Assembly (NCBI GenBank): GCA_016703535.1
Contig: JADJBV010000001.1
Location: forward strand, 124,001-188,000
Direction of reading: 5' to 3'
Origin: Deltaproteobacteria bacterium
GTDB taxonomy: Bacteria; Myxococcota; Kuafuiibacteriia; Kuafuiibacteriales; Kuafuiibacteriaceae
DNA length: 64,000 bases
A model generated the notes under the pieces. That model was not told the origin of the DNA. It searched no databases and was given only the letters and a program-made list of their open reading frames with translations. Positions 45,141 to 54,879 of the stretch are shown piece after piece (positions within the stretch are counted from its first letter, which is position 1; each line of letters begins with the position of its first letter). The translations under genes and the position numbers were made by a program.

Positions 45141-46883
45141 TTAGGTGGCCAGGATCTTGCGGACGGTCTCCTTGCCGCTCTCGAGGGCGCCGGGGATCGA
45201 AGCCCGCCAACCTGAAGGCGCGAGGTGTTCTCCAGCGAAGTGGAGTTGGCCGCCGAGGGGCATCTTCAGCCGCTCGACCGCGTCATCCGGCGCGTCCACC
45301 GTCGGGACCGCGTAGCTCCCGAGGGTGTTGGGATCTTGGCTCCAGTTGGTGCGGTGGCCCCCGAGATAGGCCTGCTCCACCTCCTCGCCAAACAAACGGG
45401 CCAGCTGGGTCAAGCCGTAGGCCAAGGCCACCTCGTCGCTCTCCGCGCTCAACCGCTCGGCGTTTTGGCCGCCGACCAACACCGCCGCTTGTTGGGAGCC
45501 GAGGACCCGGAGGATCACCTCGAAGCCACGGCCCTCCGGATCGAAGCCGACGCCGCGCACGTTGTCGCCCTCCACCGGGAACACGTCCCGCTCGAAGCGC
45601 AGCAAGATCTTCTCGAAGTTGGCCATGCCAAATCCCGCCAACGCCTCGACCACCTTTTTGGGCAGTGGCGGATCGAAGGTGATCGCGCCCGAACTCAACA
45701 CCGCGGGCGACAGGGTGATCAGGAGCTGCTCGAAGGTGTAACGTTGGCCTTGGGCCCAGACCCGCACCTCGTCGTCACCCCACTCGATCCGTTCGACCGG
45801 CGTGTTGGTGCGGATCGGCAGGCCGACCGCCAACACCGACAACATGCGGCCGAGGCCACCTTTGACCAAAACGTCGTCCTTCTCCACCACCAGGTGTTTT
45901 TGCCCCGCCGCCGAAAGTTGGGAGAGCTCTCGGGCCACCTCCAGCGGCCCCAACACTTCGGCCGCCAAACGATCGAGTTCACCCGTGCCGTGGACCCGCT
46001 CCGACAGGGGGCGGTGATCGTCCGGGCCCGGCGTGGCCCACTCGGTGGCCAAGGCCTCGATCTTTTCGCCCAAGATCTGGGCCGCCTCTGCCGACGGCCG
46101 CCCGTCTTGGACCGCGAAGTGAAACTTGTCGTTGGCGATCAGCTGGTAGCCCAGATCGATCGCCAGCCGGGTCAACGGGTTCTCGTGGCGGTTGTGGATC
46201 CAGGCCCCACCCAGGTCAAAAGGGAGGCCCCCGACGTCTTGGTGGTGGACCCGGCCCAAGGCCCGATCTTTGGCCTCCAAGATCACCACACTTTTGCCGG
46301 CCTCCAGGGCCACGTTGGCCGCCGCGATCCCGGCCATGCCGGCGCCGATGATCCCGAGTTGGGCCCGCCGGCTCCCGTGATCGTCGAGCACGGCCGCCAC
46401 TGCTTGGGCGCTGAGGGTCCCCGATTGCAAGTTGTCTTGCACTTCGGGTGAGGCCTCTTGCAACCAGGCCATGGCCCGGGTCGAGCCACTTTCGGCCAAC
46501 AAGGCCCGCTCCAGCTGGGACCGGCTCATCGGCCCGGGGCTCTTCCGCCAAGAGGCCAAGGCCTCGGCCCGGGCCCGAAACAAGGCCGACGGGGTCAAGG
46601 CGCCGGATCGGAGGCGGGCCAAGGCCACCCGGGGCAAAGAGGCCAAGATCGGCTGCAACTCAGCTTGCAATCCATGCTGCTCGAGCTTGAGCTCCAGGCT
46701 TCGGTAGCGGATGCGTTGATCCGCCGCTTTCCCGAAGATGGCCCGGGCGGCCCGCTCGTAGACCGCAGCCAAGGTCAGGGGCCGCTTCAGGCCTCCGTGC
46801 CGAAGTTTGGGGGTGGCCAGGGCCCAGATCTGGGCCCCGCTGGGGCCGGCCCGGGCGATCAGCTCCGCCTGGTTCACGACCAT
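45141..46883 (-). CDS. FAD-dependent amine oxidase (flavin monoamine oxidase-like)
   Basis: From ATG 46883 the protein has 580 residues. Residues 1-165 form a helical domain without clear homologues. From about 170 the FAD-binding fold appears: LGIIGAGMAGIAAANVALEA, VVILEAKDRALGRVHHQ and DLGGAWIHNRHENPLTRLA, the usual start of flavin amine oxidases. The C-terminal part ends with HFAGEHLAPSGWRASIPGAL, the second FAD-binding region. Such enzymes oxidise amines or amino acids to imines with release of hydrogen peroxide. The frame is open to 47147 but the extra part is low-complexity, so the start is uncertain. Confidence 0.82.
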   Translation of the reverse strand: MVVNQAELIARAGPSGAQIWALATPKLRHGGLKRPLTLAAVYERAARAIFGKAADQRIRYRSLELKLEQHGLQAELQPILASLPRVALARLRSGALTPSALFRARAEALASWRKSPGPMSRSQLERALLAESGSTRAMAWLQEASPEVQDNLQSGTLSAQAVAAVLDDHGSRRAQLGIIGAGMAGIAAANVALEAGKSVVILEAKDRALGRVHHQDVGGLPFDLGGAWIHNRHENPLTRLAIDLGYQLIANDKFHFAVQDGRPSAEAAQILGEKIEALATEWATPGPDDHRPLSERVHGTGELDRLAAEVLGPLEVARELSQLSAAGQKHLVVEKDDVLVKGGLGRMLSVLAVGLPIRTNTPVERIEWGDDEVRVWAQGQRYTFEQLLITLSPAVLSSGAITFDPPLPKKVVEALAGFGMANFEKILLRFERDVFPVEGDNVRGVGFDPEGRGFEVILRVLGSQQAAVLVGGQNAERLSAESDEVALAYGLTQLARLFGEEVEQAYLGGHRTNWSQDPNTLGSYAVPTVDAPDDAVERLKMPLGGQLHFAGEHLAPSGWRASIPGALESGKETVRKILAT

Positions 46884-47310
46884 CCGGTCGGGGTCGAGCT
46901 GGTGGAGACCGCAGGTCTTCTGGGACCGCACCGTCAGGAGCGGCTGGCCTCGATCGGACGCACTGGGGGCGGGGGTCCTGCGGACCCTGTTGCGAGGCAG
47001 GTCCTCGGCCGTGCGGAGGGGCGGCGGGTGGAGGGGCGCCACCGAACGGAGCGCCGGCGGCTGGCCCAAGCGGTCGGTGCCTCGCCGATGGATCGTCGAG
47101 CGGATGTGGCCCCCCATGTGGGTTGGGTATCGCCTCCGGGCGCTCAAGGTTGCCCCTGAGGGCCCGGGAGGAGTGGGCCTGGAAGTGTTCCATGGGTCGA
47201 GTGGTCAGGCGACGTTGCTGGGGCCCTGACCGGAAGCCGCGGATTTTGCCGAAGAAGCGACGGGGTGGACGGGAGGAGAGGGACCCGAATATGGTGCGCC
47301 CTGGACGCGG
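46884..47310. promoter_or_regulatory. Divergent intergenic region between amine oxidase and kinase genes
   Basis: These 427 bp separate two divergent genes. The amine oxidase frame stays open to 47147, but the encoded sequence is Arg/Pro-rich and not family-like. No clear promoter hexamers, terminator or repeat was found. Up to about 260 bp could be coding if the oxidase starts further upstream. Confidence 0.35.
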
Positions 47311-50300
47311 GTGGTGGAGGTGCTGGACGTCCCGAACTCCCTGGTGGGGGGCGAAAGCCCAGCCGAAAGTGGCGACCCGACCCTCGACACCCGCACCCTC
47401 GAGGTCGACGAAGAGGTCGGCCAATACCGGATCCGGCAGCTGATCGGCTCGGGGGGCATGGGGCAGGTCTACCTGGCCCGGGATCTGCTGCTCGGTCGCC
47501 TGGTGGCGCTCAAGTTGGTCCGGGCCGATCGCCTGGGGAGTCACCAGATCCGGCGGCTCACCGAAGAGGCTCGGACCACCGCCCGCTTCAATCACCCGAA
47601 CATCGTCACCATCTACAACGTCGGGACCCACCGCTCCCGTCCGTACCTGGCCCTCGAGTTCATCGAGGGGGAGACCTTGAGCGAGCGGATGCGTCGGGAG
47701 CCCCTTTCGGTGGACGAGATCCTGCGCATCGGCCGGGCGATGGCCAGCGCTTTGGCCCACGCCCACCAAGAGAACGTGCTCCACGCCGATCTCAAGCCCG
47801 GCAACGTGATGATCGGCCGGGATGGTCGGATCAAGGTGGTGGACTTTGGTTTGGCCCGGGACACCCAGTCGCTGATCGATCGGCCGGGTGGCGGCACGCC
47901 CAGCCACATGGCGCCCGAGCAGTGGCAACTCGAGATGTTGATGGACCGGACCGACGTCTGGGCCTTGGGCGTCTTGCTCTACGAGTGTTTGGAGGGGCGC
48001 CACCCTTTTTGCTCCGAAGACGATCAGCTGAAGCTGCGAAAGGCGGTCCTCGACGAAGACCACCCGGTGCCCGAGCTGAAGCGGCCGGGGGTGCCCGCCG
48101 AAGTGGCGCACCTGTTGCGCCGTTGCCTCACCCGAGAGCCCTTCTTGCGGCCCACCGCCGCCGACGTCCTCGACGTGCTCGAGGTGGCGTTGTCGCCGTA
48201 TCGAGAGTTGGCGCCGACCGAAAGCCCCTTCCGCGGCCTGTTGCCCTTCGAGGAGCGGCACGCCCAGGTGTTTTTTGGCCGCGAGGCGGAGATCGAAGAG
48301 CTGGTGGAGCGCCTGCGGAACGAGCCGATCATCCCGGTGGTCGGCGCTTCGGGGGTGGGCAAAAGCTCCTTCATCCACGCGGGTGTGGTGCCGCGGCTGA
48401 AGGCCCAGACCGCCTGGACCGTGTTGTCGTTGCGGCCTGGGCGGACCCCGCTCAAAGCTCTTGCTCAAACCTTGGCAGCGCGACCGGGGCCCGATCGAGG
48501 GGTCGATGAAGAAGAGTTGGCCCAGCGGATCGCGGCCACCCCTTCACTTTTGGCGCTGCGCTTGTCCTCTTTGGCGGCGGCCACTCGGAGCCGGGTGCTC
48601 CTGGTGATCGATCAGCTGGAAGAGGTGTTCACCAACGTCGAAGACAGCCAAGAACGGCAGCAGTTTTTGGAGGCCGTGGCCCGAGCCGCCGACAACGCCA
48701 GCGAGCCGGTGCGGGTGTTGTTGACCGTGCGGGACGACTTCCTCGGCCGCATTGGGCGCTTCGATCGGTTGTTCGTGCTCTTGCCGCCCGACCAAGCGGC
48801 GCTGCGGCGGACCATCACCCGGCCCCTCGAGCAAGTGGGTTATGGCTTCGAGCCTCCGGAGTTGGTGGAGACCATCCTCTCGGAGATCGACGCCAGCCCC
48901 GGTGAACTCCCGCTTTTGCAGTTTGCCTTGCGCCAGCTCTGGGAGGGCCGAGACGAACAACGCCGGGTGTTGATGCAGTCCACCTACGAACGTTTTGGCG
49001 GCGTGGGTGGGGCCTTGGCAGAACACGCCGACGCCTTGTTTGCGGGGCTGAGCGACGAGGAGTTGCGGGCCGCCCGGCAACTTTTGGCCCGGCTGGTTTC
49101 GGCCGAAGGCACCCGCCGGATCGTGGAGAAGAGTGATCTCCTCTCGGGCCTGGGGGCGGGGGCGCCAGAGGCCTTGCAGCGGCTCTTGGACGGTCGTTTG
49201 CTCAGCCTACGAAGGTCCCGGGACAGCGGTGAACCCACCGTCGAGTTGGCCCACGAGTCGTTGATCACCCGCTGGGAGCGCTTGGCCGAGTGGTTGGAGT
49301 CGAGCCGCGAGGAGCGGACCTTGGTGCTGGAGTTGGAGGCCGCCGCGCAACTTTGGGAACGCCGCGGTCGAAAGCCCGATGAAACTTGGCCGGGTGAAGC
49401 GGTGTCGGTGGCCCGGCATCGGGTCGCCCAGCTGGGGGTGCCGCTCCACCCCAACGTCGAGGCCTTCTTGGAGGCCGGGGGCCAGCGGGCGAGGGCGGCC
49501 TTGCTCCGGAAACGGACGGTGGTCTTGCTCTTGGGTTCGGTGTTGTTGGGCACCACCGTGGGCGCCTTGGCTTTGGCCAACGAGTTCCGAGCCCGAGAGA
49601 ACGAGACCCGTCGACAAAAAGACGAACTTTTGGTGGCCGCTGCCAACTTGGGCCAGGTCGAGTTGTGGCTGGAGCCCTTCGATCGGGGGACCGGACCCGG
49701 CCCGATCTTGCACCCCGCGGTGAAGGAGTTGCCGGGGCTGAAGGTCTCTTTGTATCGCCCCAGCACCGATGGCGCCGGCGAGCCGGGAGAGATCTTGCCC
49801 GCGGAGTTGGTCCAGGTGGTGGCCCTCACCAGCACCGTCGCCGAACGCCAAAAGCTGGAGCTCACGGCCCCGGGGGCGCCGGCTTGGTTGCGGATCGATG
49901 GGCGAGGGCGGAACGAAGAAAGTTGTCCACCCTCTTGGATCCGCCTCCAAAACCTCCCGGGATATTCGGAGCGGCGCCGGGCGATCCGGCCTCGTTGGCG
50001 GGTCCCTTTCCCGACCTGCCGCGCCACCTGGCACGAGGTGGCCGAGATCCCAGCCGGTGAGTTCATCTATGGGGGCCCGGGAGACCCGCCGGTCCCCAAC
50101 TTGGACGCCACCGAACCCGAGCGGGTCTTGAACCTCCCGACCTTTTTTATCGATCGGGCCGAGGTCTCCAACCAGAACTTCGCCCAGTACGCTCGGCTGG
50201 CCCGGTTGGCGGGGGACGATCTGCCCAACTATCCTCCGGCTTCTCTTTTGCCCGGCGCCAGCGAACCTGATCATCCGGTGACCGGGATCTCGGGCCGCAC

Positions 50301-50739
50301 GGCTCAGGCTTATTGCCGTTATTTGGGCAAGCGGCTCCCAACCTTCGCCGAGTGGAGCAAAGTGGTGCGGGGTGGGCTCCGCTTGGCCGACGGACGACCC
50401 AACGAGTCCCCACGACGCCTCTTTCCATGGGGCAATAAGTTGGTGCCGCCCGGTGTGAACCTGGCAGGAAAAGACAACTGCGCGTACACCTGCAGCGTCG
50501 ATCCTCGGGGAGAGGACGATGGGGTCTATGGGGTGCGTGATCTGATCGGCAACGCACAGGAGTGGGCCATCGGCTGGGAGTCGGAGCGGGACGATCCGCT
50601 TTGGCCAGTGGTCGGTGGCGGATTCGGCACCAAACCCGGGGACCCGGTAGCGAGTAGCGCGGTCGGGAACATGCGAGAGCCGCGGTACTTCGATTTTTCG
50701 ACCGGGATGCGCTGTGTGCTGCACCCAGAGGAGCAATGA
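47311..50739 (+). CDS. Ser/Thr protein kinase - nSTAND NTPase - FGE-sulfatase fusion protein
   Basis: The 1142-residue protein has three modules. Residues 39-295 form a Hanks-type kinase: loop GSGGMGQVYLA, Lys68, catalytic loop HADLKPGN with Asp160 (a non-RD kinase, since Arg is replaced by Ala) and DFG at 178. Residues 318-720 form a nSTAND NTPase: FFGREAEIEEL, Walker A GASGVGKSS (345-353) and Walker B LLVIDQLEEV (430-439). A membrane helix is at about 735-757. Residues 905-1140 match the formylglycine-generating-enzyme (FGE-sulfatase) fold: EIPAGEFIYGG, PTFFIDRAEVSNQNFAQYAR, RLPTFAEWSKVV and DLIGNAQEWAIG. In other nSTAND proteins such domains sense ligands and trigger effectors. The stop overlaps the next gene as ATGA. 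Confidence 0.93.
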   Translation: MVEVLDVPNSLVGGESPAESGDPTLDTRTLEVDEEVGQYRIRQLIGSGGMGQVYLARDLLLGRLVALKLVRADRLGSHQIRRLTEEARTTARFNHPNIVTIYNVGTHRSRPYLALEFIEGETLSERMRREPLSVDEILRIGRAMASALAHAHQENVLHADLKPGNVMIGRDGRIKVVDFGLARDTQSLIDRPGGGTPSHMAPEQWQLEMLMDRTDVWALGVLLYECLEGRHPFCSEDDQLKLRKAVLDEDHPVPELKRPGVPAEVAHLLRRCLTREPFLRPTAADVLDVLEVALSPYRELAPTESPFRGLLPFEERHAQVFFGREAEIEELVERLRNEPIIPVVGASGVGKSSFIHAGVVPRLKAQTAWTVLSLRPGRTPLKALAQTLAARPGPDRGVDEEELAQRIAATPSLLALRLSSLAAATRSRVLLVIDQLEEVFTNVEDSQERQQFLEAVARAADNASEPVRVLLTVRDDFLGRIGRFDRLFVLLPPDQAALRRTITRPLEQVGYGFEPPELVETILSEIDASPGELPLLQFALRQLWEGRDEQRRVLMQSTYERFGGVGGALAEHADALFAGLSDEELRAARQLLARLVSAEGTRRIVEKSDLLSGLGAGAPEALQRLLDGRLLSLRRSRDSGEPTVELAHESLITRWERLAEWLESSREERTLVLELEAAAQLWERRGRKPDETWPGEAVSVARHRVAQLGVPLHPNVEAFLEAGGQRARAALLRKRTVVLLLGSVLLGTTVGALALANEFRARENETRRQKDELLVAAANLGQVELWLEPFDRGTGPGPILHPAVKELPGLKVSLYRPSTDGAGEPGEILPAELVQVVALTSTVAERQKLELTAPGAPAWLRIDGRGRNEESCPPSWIRLQNLPGYSERRRAIRPRWRVPFPTCRATWHEVAEIPAGEFIYGGPGDPPVPNLDATEPERVLNLPTFFIDRAEVSNQNFAQYARLARLAGDDLPNYPPASLLPGASEPDHPVTGISGRTAQAYCRYLGKRLPTFAEWSKVVRGGLRLADGRPNESPRRLFPWGNKLVPPGVNLAGKDNCAYTCSVDPRGEDDGVYGVRDLIGNAQEWAIGWESERDDPLWPVVGGGFGTKPGDPVASSAVGNMREPRYFDFSTGMRCVLHPEEQ

Positions 50740-51812
50740 TGGCCAGGATCACCTTGATCGAAGACCCCGCCGGCGATGAAGCTCTGGAGGCGGTCCGTAC
50801 CAAACTCGTCGGGCCCTTGGTGAGTGTGGTCCACGTGGTCCACAACAGCGATCCCTCCGGGAAGCCCAACCCGTACGTGGACGTGGTGACCGCCTTGCGA
50901 CAGCTCCAGCCCAAGCTCAAGGATCACAGCCTGGAGAGCATCGATCTGGTCGGCCACGGCGCACCCGGCACCATCCGGGTCGGGGCCACCGCGGCCCGTT
51001 CATCCAAGCTGCGGACCAGCAACCAGACCCAAGACTGGGCGCTCCTCGACTCGGACGTGGCCAAGTTCGAGTCCCTCACCGAAGCCGCCCAACTGGTGCG
51101 GGAGTGGCAGGATCTGGGGCTGTTGGCCCCCGGGTTTCAGGTGCGCTTGATCGGCTGCAACACCGCCGTCGATCCTGGCATCGTCCCCGACGGCCTGATG
51201 ACCACCTTGCAGGACGGGGCGGCCTTCATCCATCTGATGGCCAGCTTCTTCGACATCGAGGTGGCCGGGACCTTGGGGTACATCGGGGTCGAGTCCTTCG
51301 ACGCCAACGGCTTCACCCAGACCAGCGTGCTGCGCTCCTGCCACTGCGGCACCAACGACTCGGTGGTCACCTTCAAACCCAGCACGGTCGTGACCGGTCC
51401 ACCCAGCGACACCAAGGTCGGCACCCTGGCGGTGGCGGGCGTGACCAACGGGGCCGACGCTTTGCTGAAGCACCTCCTCTCCCACTACGACGGCCAAGCC
51501 CAAGAGTTGAAGGCTCGCTTGCCGCTGGTGATCCGCGACGAGTCGATCCCGCTCTCGGGGACCGTGGTGGATCTGGTGGAGGAGGGGAAGGCGGTGTTGT
51601 TGCGGTCCAAGGGGCGGACCTATCGAGCCAAGGTGCACCCAGAGCGGGTCCTGGAGGCCCAACACGCGACCTTGCACTATATCTCGCGGCGCGGTGGCCC
51701 CGCGGAAAAGGCGCCGCCGTCTTGGGCTGCGAGGGTCGCGACGCCGCCGGTGTTGCCGATCAACGTGCAGGTCAGTCGAGGACGGCGGCCAGCGACAACA
51801 GCAGCGCCTTGA
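50736..51812 (+). CDS. DUF4347-like (caspase-clan-like) protein
   Basis: The 358-residue protein shows ESIDLVGHGAPGTIRVG with His74 and VRLIGCNTA with Cys141, followed by FDIEVAGTLGYIGV. This matches the DUF4347 pattern (SHGapG..., YGCnvA, TGADVAAS), a domain related in motif order to clan CD His-Cys peptidases such as caspases. Residues 250-330 form a second, strand-rich segment (IPLSGTVVDLVEEGKAVLLR). No signal peptide is seen. The ATG overlaps the kinase-nSTAND-FGE stop, so the two proteins are made together. I infer that the upstream protein could activate this one. The peptidase activity itself is not proven. Confidence 0.7.
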   Translation: MMARITLIEDPAGDEALEAVRTKLVGPLVSVVHVVHNSDPSGKPNPYVDVVTALRQLQPKLKDHSLESIDLVGHGAPGTIRVGATAARSSKLRTSNQTQDWALLDSDVAKFESLTEAAQLVREWQDLGLLAPGFQVRLIGCNTAVDPGIVPDGLMTTLQDGAAFIHLMASFFDIEVAGTLGYIGVESFDANGFTQTSVLRSCHCGTNDSVVTFKPSTVVTGPPSDTKVGTLAVAGVTNGADALLKHLLSHYDGQAQELKARLPLVIRDESIPLSGTVVDLVEEGKAVLLRSKGRTYRAKVHPERVLEAQHATLHYISRRGGPAEKAPPSWAARVATPPVLPINVQVSRGRRPATTAAP

Positions 51813-52401
51813 GCTTGGCGCGATCGGCCGAACCCCCCGCCGCCGCGGCCCCGGGGGCGGCGCCCCGGATGGAGGCCCGGAACGAGTCCAAGGAGCCGAC
51901 AAAAGGTTCACTCAGGCCGGGCAGTCCCAACTGGCTGCGGCCCAGCGCGGTCAAGAGCACCGATAGTTGTCCTTCGGCGTCGACGTGCACCGAATCTCGC
52001 AACGCCAAAGGGGCGTTCCAGAGGTCCACCTGCTTGCCGCTCTTCAGCTTCAGCACCAGACTTTCGGGGGTGTCCACCCGGAGGGCGAACCAATCCCCTT
52101 CCAAGGCGGCGCTGGCGTCCAACTCGGCAGGTTTTTTGGTGCGGCCCGCCTTGCTGATGTTCTCCTGGTCGCAATAGGCGTCGGAGAGGGCCAGCAAGAT
52201 CTCGTCGTTGACCTTGGGAGGGCCCACATATTGGGCTCCGTTCATCCAGGTCGTGTAGAGCCGAGACACGTGGTCCTCGTTGGTCCAGGTGACCGAATGG
52301 GTCGGTGGCAGGGTCAAGGTGGTCTCCTTGAAGACCAATTTTTGGGAGCTGGAGGTGAACTTGGTGACTTTCGAGGGGATCAGCCAATAGCGGGTCGCCA
52401 T
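51772..52401 (-). CDS. Hypothetical protein convergent with the DUF4347 gene
   Basis: The 209-residue protein starts MATRYWLIPSKVTKFTSSSQ and has a beta-rich N-terminal half (LVFKETTLTLPPTHSVTWTN) followed by helical C-terminal sequence rich in Ala and Gly. It includes VDLWNAPLALRDSVHVDAEG. No family is recognised. The frame is open to 53070, but the upstream part is antisense to the next kinase gene; 52401 is the best ATG. It overlaps the DUF4347 gene tail by 41 bp in convergent orientation. Confidence 0.55.
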   Translation of the reverse strand: MATRYWLIPSKVTKFTSSSQKLVFKETTLTLPPTHSVTWTNEDHVSRLYTTWMNGAQYVGPPKVNDEILLALSDAYCDQENISKAGRTKKPAELDASAALEGDWFALRVDTPESLVLKLKSGKQVDLWNAPLALRDSVHVDAEGQLSVLLTALGRSQLGLPGLSEPFVGSLDSFRASIRGAAPGAAAAGGSADRAKLKALLLSLAAVLD

Positions 52402-52578
52402 ATTAGGGGTTCGATAACCCAAGACCACCCCGACCGCCAGCTGGCCACCTTGGCCGGGGTTGTGGGGTGGGTGGGGCCGAACCTCACCCAAGGTAGTGAA
52501 CGGGCGTCCTTTCGGCTTATTCGGTCTTCCGTGACAATCCCGGGGGAAGTGCGGGCTTGATCGCCCTGAGGACGTTGA

Positions 52579-54849
52579 ATGCATCGAATTGATCCATCGG
52601 AGAAGGTGCCTCCCCCTCGGGTCTTGTCGGGGCGATACCGTCTCGACTCTTTGTTGGCGCGATCCGGGAGTGGTGAGGTCCACCTGGCGACTCAGCTCGG
52701 GCTGGAGCGCAAGGTGGCGGTCAAGCTGATCTCCAAGACTGAAGATCAGGACTGGGGAGAGCTGGTCACTCGGTTGTCCCGGGAGGCCCAGGTGTTGGCG
52801 CGCCTCAACCACGTCAACGTGGTCACGCTCCATGACTTCGGGAAGACCGAAGACGGCGACTTCTTCTTGACCATGGAGTACCTGGACGGTCGGCCCCTGG
52901 CGGAGCTGATCGAGACCCAAGGGCCCTTCGCCTTCGATCGGATCTTGCGCATCGGGGTGCAGGTGGCCCGGGCCCTCAGGGAGGCCCACGCGGTCGGCGT
53001 CATCCATCGTGATCTCACCGCCGAAGATGTGTTTTTGGTGCGGGGCGCCGACGAAAACGATCGGGACCACGTCAAGGTGATCAACTTTGGCTTGGCCGAA
53101 ACCGCCGGAGGCAAAAGTGGCCTCGAGGTGGTGGCTGAAGGCGACCGGCTCTTGTTGGGGTCACCTTCCTACGTTTCGCCCGAGCAGATCTGCGGCGATC
53201 GCGCCACCGAACGTTCGGACATCTACGCCTTCGGCATCTTGATGTACCTGATGTTGACCGGACGGGTCCCGTTTTCGGGTGGAAGCCAAGCCGAACTCCA
53301 GCGGGCCCACTTGAAGGACGCGCCGCCGCCCCCTTCCTTGATGGGTTATCGCCGGCGAGTGCCACGAGCCTTGGAGGAGTTGGTCTACCGTTGCCTGGAG
53401 AAGGAGCCCGAGGACCGCTTCAGCGACGCGCGCAGCCTGATCTTGGCGCTGAAGGCTGTGTATTGGGCCATCGATCCCGCCCACTCGGTGGACGGCACAC
53501 CCAAGGAGCGATCGATCTCCGGCTCGATGGGGCCGAGGTTGGATCCCGACTTCGGCAGCGATGACTTGGCGGCGATCACCTCGGAGCTTTCGGCCGCGTC
53601 CATCCCCGGACTCCCCAACCCCACCTTGCCCCCTTTTGGGGCTCGAACCCCAAGGGAGTGGACGACCCCCAACGCACTTTTGCCCGGCTTCACGCGGTCG
53701 GATCCACCTTCGGCGCCGGTGTTCGACGAGGGGCCGCTGCTGGTGGCGCCGGCGGAGAAGGCCGTGCCTTCGGGGCCGGCCAGGGCTGGGGCGCCGGTTG
53801 GTCCGGTTGCGCCGCTCGCGCCGGTTGCGCCGCAAGCGCCGATCGTGCCAGCGCCCGAGGCGATCGCACCGAACCCGATGACCGCAGCGGTTTCGGGCCC
53901 GGCGCTCCATGAGGTCCCGGTCGGACCCGTGGAGGGTCCGCGGCGGCTCCTGCCGTTGGCGTTGGTGGGCGGCGCGGTGGTGGTCGGGGTGGTGATGTTG
54001 TTGCTCCGCCCAGCGGCGTCGTTGGCCCCCAGCGCTGGGGCCGATCGACCCCCTCCTCAAGGATCGGCACGGGCGTCGCGATCGGCGCCCGCGGCCGAGG
54101 TGGCGCCCGCCCCCGTGCCTGCGCCCGCCCCCGCGGCGAAGGAGGTCCCGCCAACTCCTCCTGTCGAGCCCTCTTCACTGCCGCCCGCCGTTGAGCCCGT
54201 CGGGATAAAACAAGCCGAGGCCCTGCCGACGCCCACCGAAGATCGGGCCGGGCCCGAGGCGCCGAACAGCAAGAAGAGGCGGGGTCGAGCCGCGGCCGAC
54301 CGTGCCCCTTCCTCGGAGGTCGAAGCCCGCCGGACACCGGTCCCCGAGTTGAAGCCCGAGAAGGTGACCCCCGAGGTGAAGCCGGCGCCCGAGGTGAAGC
54401 CGGCGCCCGAGATGAAGGTGGCCCCCGCGCCGGCGGCGCCGAAGGTCGAAGAAGCCAAACCCACGCCTCCCCCTGAACCCAGGTCCCAGGACGGCGCCCC
54501 CCGGCCCGCCGAATCCGACGCCAAACAAGCGCCGGCCGTCGAGCCCAAGCCCGCAGCACCGGCCCCCAAGGCCGAGGTCTTGGTGCCCCCCCAGCCGATC
54601 AAGAACGTGTTGCCGAGTTATCCAGAGCGATACGTCTCTTCTGGGTATTCGGCGGTGGTGACGGTGAAGGTGAACATCGACGAGGCCGGGGTCCCGACCG
54701 GCGTAGAGGTCATCGAAGCGGCGCGCTTCCCTGAGTTCAACCTCGCGGCCAAGAAGGCGGCGATGGCTGAGCGATATCGGCCCGCCACCCGAGACGGAAA
54801 GCCGGTGCCGTTCCTGCGCACCACCCGCTACAACTTCGCCGCGCCTTGA
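52579..54849 (+). CDS. Ser/Thr kinase-like protein with swapped Asn/Asp metal residues and TonB C-terminal domain
   Basis: Residues 19-295 have the kinase fold: loop LLARSGSGEVHLA, Lys49, Glu in the C-helix (SREAQVLARL) and the APE-like YVSPEQI. The catalytic loop reads HRDLTAED (D145, with Asp150 where Asn is normal) and the DFG triad reads NFG (Asn169). Thus the two Mg-binding residues are exchanged. After a Pro/Ala-rich stretch, a membrane helix is at 457-477, then another Pro/Ala/Lys-rich spacer with repeated EVKPAP, and a TonB C-terminal domain from about 665 (SYPERYVSSGYSAVVTVKVN, then FNLAAKKAAMAERYRPATRD). The tail would lie outside the inner membrane and span the periplasm. It may connect cytoplasmic sensing to an outer-membrane partner. 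Confidence 0.9.
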   Translation: MHRIDPSEKVPPPRVLSGRYRLDSLLARSGSGEVHLATQLGLERKVAVKLISKTEDQDWGELVTRLSREAQVLARLNHVNVVTLHDFGKTEDGDFFLTMEYLDGRPLAELIETQGPFAFDRILRIGVQVARALREAHAVGVIHRDLTAEDVFLVRGADENDRDHVKVINFGLAETAGGKSGLEVVAEGDRLLLGSPSYVSPEQICGDRATERSDIYAFGILMYLMLTGRVPFSGGSQAELQRAHLKDAPPPPSLMGYRRRVPRALEELVYRCLEKEPEDRFSDARSLILALKAVYWAIDPAHSVDGTPKERSISGSMGPRLDPDFGSDDLAAITSELSAASIPGLPNPTLPPFGARTPREWTTPNALLPGFTRSDPPSAPVFDEGPLLVAPAEKAVPSGPARAGAPVGPVAPLAPVAPQAPIVPAPEAIAPNPMTAAVSGPALHEVPVGPVEGPRRLLPLALVGGAVVVGVVMLLLRPAASLAPSAGADRPPPQGSARASRSAPAAEVAPAPVPAPAPAAKEVPPTPPVEPSSLPPAVEPVGIKQAEALPTPTEDRAGPEAPNSKKRRGRAAADRAPSSEVEARRTPVPELKPEKVTPEVKPAPEVKPAPEMKVAPAPAAPKVEEAKPTPPPEPRSQDGAPRPAESDAKQAPAVEPKPAAPAPKAEVLVPPQPIKNVLPSYPERYVSSGYSAVVTVKVNIDEAGVPTGVEVIEAARFPEFNLAAKKAAMAERYRPATRDGKPVPFLRTTRYNFAAP

Positions 54850-54879
54850 GGTCCAGCTGCGCCGGGATCCAGGGAGGAT

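Noticed and set aside
54370..54420. Tandem 18-bp repeat (EVKPAP) as a mobile or regulatory repeat
   Set aside because: It is in frame and encodes the Pro/Lys spacer of the TonB-type protein, a usual feature of such proteins.
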